NCBI GenBank assembly: GCA_964618215.1
Contig: CAZTZE010000049.1
Span: 1 to 24,063, forward strand
Origin: CG2-30-58-95 sp964618215
Lineage (GTDB): Bacteria; Chloroflexota; Anaerolineae; Anaerolineales; Villigracilaceae
Direction of reading: 5' to 3'
DNA: 24,063 bases
Shown one piece after another: positions 22,415 through 24,063 of the stretch. The translations under genes were made by a program, and so were the position numbers. Position 1 is the first letter of the stretch, and the number at the start of each line of letters is the position of its first letter. Under the pieces are notes generated by a model. The model did not search any database and had not been told where the DNA came from. It was given only the letters and a program-made list of their open reading frames with translations.

Positions 22415-22618
22415 ACAGGATCCTTTTGAGAATGCCGATGTTGTCTCATGTGATGGCCGTTCGACGGTTCAACGGTTCGCTTCAACGGTTTGGCTCAGCG
22501 GCAGCGGCGGGACTGGCGAGACTCCTTCCTATTGTCGCGCCACTTCTGGAAACCCGCCGCTGATTCGAGCGGCAGAGCCGCTGTCCGACTGGAGCCGGTG
22601 TTACTAGAATGTACCTGC
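22415..22618. other. Structured gene-free region left of the IS110 leader
   Basis: No gene is seen in these 204 bases. The plus strand holds two copies of TTCAACGGTT 14 nt apart (22469 and 22481). A long imperfect hairpin spans 22502-22562: arms CAGCGGCGGG/CCCGCCGCTG, inner helix TGGCGAGAC/GTCGCGCCA with one mismatch, and an 11-nt loop. A second hairpin AGCGGC-AGA-GCCGCT lies at 22568-22582. The left end of the IS110 element must lie here or slightly further left, but IS110 ends lack inverted repeats, so the boundary cannot be read. Confidence 0.6.
22467..22500 (-). other. Possible right half of a second attC site
   Basis: On the minus strand GTTGAAC (22473-22467) fits the R'' core GTTRRRY. 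It is preceded by GAGCCAAACCGTTGAAGCGA, similar in layout to an L''-spacer-R'' arrangement, and followed 52 nt later by the ATG of the first gene of the block. The matching L'/R' half (GCTTCAACGGTTT with RYYYAAC) is not found before the IS110 transposase, so the site would have to be interrupted by the insertion sequence, or the match is chance. Confidence 0.25.
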
Positions 22619-22825
22619 GTTGGGGCGTGGCGGGTGGTATCCTTGGAGCGACCGAGCACCGGGGATGCCAACCGGGGCAGGAGCATCTGGGCGGACCGAC
22701 GCGGCCTATGGGAGAGAGAAGTGATCTCACCCCGTGGTGTTACTTGGTCGCCTGGTGGATTCTCGTCTGGGCTACGAGCCCGAATCGGTGTGTGCCACTC
22801 ACTGCCCGAAAATCCACGCCCCAAC
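22619..22825 (+). ncRNA. Candidate IS110 bridge (seek) RNA
   Basis: The non-coding stretch before the transposase is closed by a perfect 12-bp inverted repeat (GTTGGGGCGTGG 22619-22630, CCACGCCCCAAC 22814-22825). Inside are an 11-bp stem with three G-U pairs and a 12-nt loop (22636-22646 with 22659-22669, loop AGCGACCGAGCA), a 10-bp helix with one bulged G (22687-22697 with 22746-22755) enclosing a further loop, and GGGCT-ACG-AGCCC (22769-22781). Position, size (about 207 nt) and successive stem-loops fit the bridge RNA of IS110-group elements, which pairs with target and donor DNA. It ends 8 nt before the Shine-Dalgarno of the transposase gene. This is an inference from reading, not a covariance match. 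Confidence 0.55.
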
Positions 22826-22846
22826 CATAACCAAGGAGAGTGTAGC

Positions 22847-24063
22847 ATGAAAGATATACCCAATGCAAGCCCCTGCCGGTATATTGCGCTGGATATTCAC
22901 AAGTATTATTCAGTGGCAGCCGGGGTGAACCGCGACGGGGAAGAGATCCTGGCTCCCTGCCGGGTAGAGCATCTGGACTTGGAGACCTGGCTGGAGAAAC
23001 ACCTGCTGCCCAGCGACCGGGTGGTGATCGAGTCGACGACCAACGCTTGGCACGTGTACGACCTGATCGAACCGCTGGTGGCGGAGGTGCTGGTGGCGAA
23101 TCCAATCAAGGTGAAGCAGATCGCCTGCGCCCGTGTCAAGACCGACAACCGCGACACACTGATCCTGGCGCGGCTGCTGGCGGCCAACTTGGTGCCGACG
23201 GTGTGGGTGCCGCCGAAGCACGTGCGCGAACTGCGGCAGTTCATCTCGCATCGGCGTCGTCTGGCGGGGATGCACACGCAGGTGGTCAACCGGATGCACA
23301 GTGTGGCGCACCGGCATCACCTCAATCATCCGAAAGGGAAGAGCTTCCAGCCGAAGAATACTGGCTGGCAACAAGACACCTCGCTCTCGCAGATGGAGAA
23401 GTTGCAGTTGGAACTGGACATGGCGACGCGAGCGCACCTGGAAAAGCAGATTGAGCAGATGACCCGCGAGTTGGGACGCATGAGCCACGAGGAACCCTGG
23501 TCGAGTGACATGCTGTATTTGATGCAAATACCCGGCTGTGGCGTGGTGACAGGCATGACGGTACTGGCCGCCATCGGAGACATCACCCGCTTCGAGACAC
23601 CCAAAGCGTTGGCGAGTTATTCCGGTTTGACGCCCGGGCTGGAGCAGAGCGGGGTGAAGGTACGCGGCAAAGGCATCACCAAGGAAGGGCGCAAGGAATT
23701 GCGCTGGGCGCTGGTGGAAGTAGCCTGGCGGGCGGTGAAAGCCGACCCGCACTGGAAGCAGCACTTCGAGGAACTCAAGAAGCGCATGCACCCCAACCAG
23801 GCGATCGTGACCATTGCCCATCACCTGCTGGTGGTCATGTGGTACGTGCTGACGAAGCACGAGCCTTATCGCCACTACTCGGTTGAACGGATCGCCTACA
23901 AATACCTGACCTGGTCGTGGGCGCTGGACGAAGAGCAGCGGCAGGGTCTGACCCGCCCGCAGTTTGCGCGCTACTACCTGATGCGGCTGGGCGTTGGCGA
24001 CGAGTTGAAACGTGTGGCTTTGAACCCGCAATTCCCGTACCGGCTGGCTTCTGTGGAGGAAGT
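22847..24063 (+). CDS. tnpA: IS110-family DEDD transposase (3' end beyond window)
   Basis: 405 codons are open to the window edge without a stop. The N-terminal RuvC-like domain has ALDIHKYYSVAAG (D16), VVIESTTNAWHVYDL (E62) and RVKTDNRDTLILARLLA (D100, D103), the DEDD tetrad. The C-terminal Transposase_20 domain has LMQIPGCGVVTGMTVLAAIG, then FETPKALASYSGLTPG and EQSG with the candidate nucleophilic Ser268, and RGKGITKEGRKELRWALVE. The length is near the usual 330-420 for the family, so little is missing. AAGGAG (22833-22838) lies 8 nt before the ATG. The frame is intact, so the transposase is probably active. It is the only intact gene on the plus strand. Confidence 0.93.
   Translation, partial: MKDIPNASPCRYIALDIHKYYSVAAGVNRDGEEILAPCRVEHLDLETWLEKHLLPSDRVVIESTTNAWHVYDLIEPLVAEVLVANPIKVKQIACARVKTDNRDTLILARLLAANLVPTVWVPPKHVRELRQFISHRRRLAGMHTQVVNRMHSVAHRHHLNHPKGKSFQPKNTGWQQDTSLSQMEKLQLELDMATRAHLEKQIEQMTRELGRMSHEEPWSSDMLYLMQIPGCGVVTGMTVLAAIGDITRFETPKALASYSGLTPGLEQSGVKVRGKGITKEGRKELRWALVEVAWRAVKADPHWKQHFEELKKRMHPNQAIVTIAHHLLVVMWYVLTKHEPYRHYSVERIAYKYLTWSWALDEEQRQGLTRPQFARYYLMRLGVGDELKRVALNPQFPYRLASVEE

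Larger units (their letters stand above)
22619..24063 (+). mobile_element. IS110-family insertion sequence (right end beyond window)
   Basis: The element comprises the structured non-coding leader and a transposase gene open to the end of the window. The left limit given is the start of the closing stem; the true end is probably somewhat further left. The ncRNA lies upstream of the gene, as in the IS110 subgroup rather than IS1111, where it is downstream. Confidence 0.75.

Noticed and set aside
22502..22562. The long hairpin as a complete second attC site
   Set aside because: The arms are 10 bp plus an inner helix, but no RYYYAAC core lies at the proper distance on the 5' side (minus strand), so a full site is not supported; only the half site at 22467-22500 is kept, at low confidence.
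22619..22825. The 12-bp inverted repeat with GTTGGGG/CCCCAAC ends as an attC site
   Set aside because: The core-like ends face the wrong way round (GTTGGGG first, CCCCAAC last on both strands), the opposite of attC, and the position before an IS110 transposase fits a guide RNA better.
22910..24031. A 373-codon open frame on the minus strand opposite the transposase
   Set aside because: It is the antisense shadow of a clear IS110 transposase; the translation is His/Arg/Gln-rich with no domain and no ribosome binding site.
1..24063. parS site for ParB
   Set aside because: No match to the TGTTTCACGTGAAACA-type palindrome was found by reading; a few CACGTG-like cores have unrelated flanks.
1..24063. 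CRISPR arrays, tRNA or rRNA genes
   Set aside because: No regularly spaced direct repeats beyond the two-copy palindrome, and no cloverleaf or rRNA-like segments were recognised.

Overview
The window looks like the replication-origin-proximal region of a member of the Chloroflexota, probably Anaerolineae-like. This is an inference from gene order (rpmH-rnpA-yidD-yidC-jag-parA-parB), the Thr-Pro-rich extracytoplasmic linker, frequent GTG starts and the two-component architecture; no rRNA or other marker is present to prove it. Apart from the IS110 transposase at the right edge and one short fragment near 6.7 kb, every gene reads on the minus strand, so the biological order runs from high to low coordinates.

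Layout by decreasing coordinate. (1) 24063-22415: an IS110-family transposase (plus strand, running off the window) behind a strongly structured non-coding leader. A 12-bp inverted repeat there encloses about 207 nt, a good candidate for a bridge (seek) RNA. (2) 22414-18791: a visibly less GC-rich block of four closely spaced genes (a two-TM protein, an unknown protein, a class 2 dihydroorotate dehydrogenase and a SAM methyltransferase). It ends in a convincing integron attC site at 18791-18916. The methyltransferase C-terminus overlaps the attC R' core, the 14-bp arms carry one extrahelical base, and the sequence after the R'' cut point reads as the C-terminal tail of a broken histidine kinase. 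I read this as a gene cassette inserted into a chromosomal kinase gene at a secondary G/TT site. (3) 18719-15013: the ribosomal and membrane-insertion operon rpmH, rnpA, yidD, a PQQ-repeat lipoprotein, yidC and jag, with a near-consensus promoter, a structured leader and a strong intrinsic terminator. (4) 14915-10672: pfkB-type kinase, parA, an OLD/PARIS-like ATPase-TOPRIM protein and parB. The parAB pair is split by the putative defence gene, which is translationally coupled to parA. (5) 10639-7039: a signalling cluster of a kinase fragment with no ATPase domain, a full histidine kinase sharing the same MshEN-like N-terminus, a GAF-like histidine kinase and an OmpR-type regulator, followed by two tandem palindromic repeats. 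(6) 6574-5180: a single-gene archaeal-type ATPase/DUF234 protein with its own promoter. (7) 4823-1: an FHA/ABCG transporter, a small FHA protein and a Ser/Thr kinase-like protein lacking its catalytic residues.

Three themes may interest a reader: phospho-Thr signalling through FHA modules and a predicted pseudokinase, possible c-di-GMP-linked histidine kinases, and mobile DNA (integron cassette, IS110 with guide RNA, defence ATPase) lodged in an otherwise conserved origin-proximal neighbourhood. All functional assignments come from reading motifs by eye; no database search was run.
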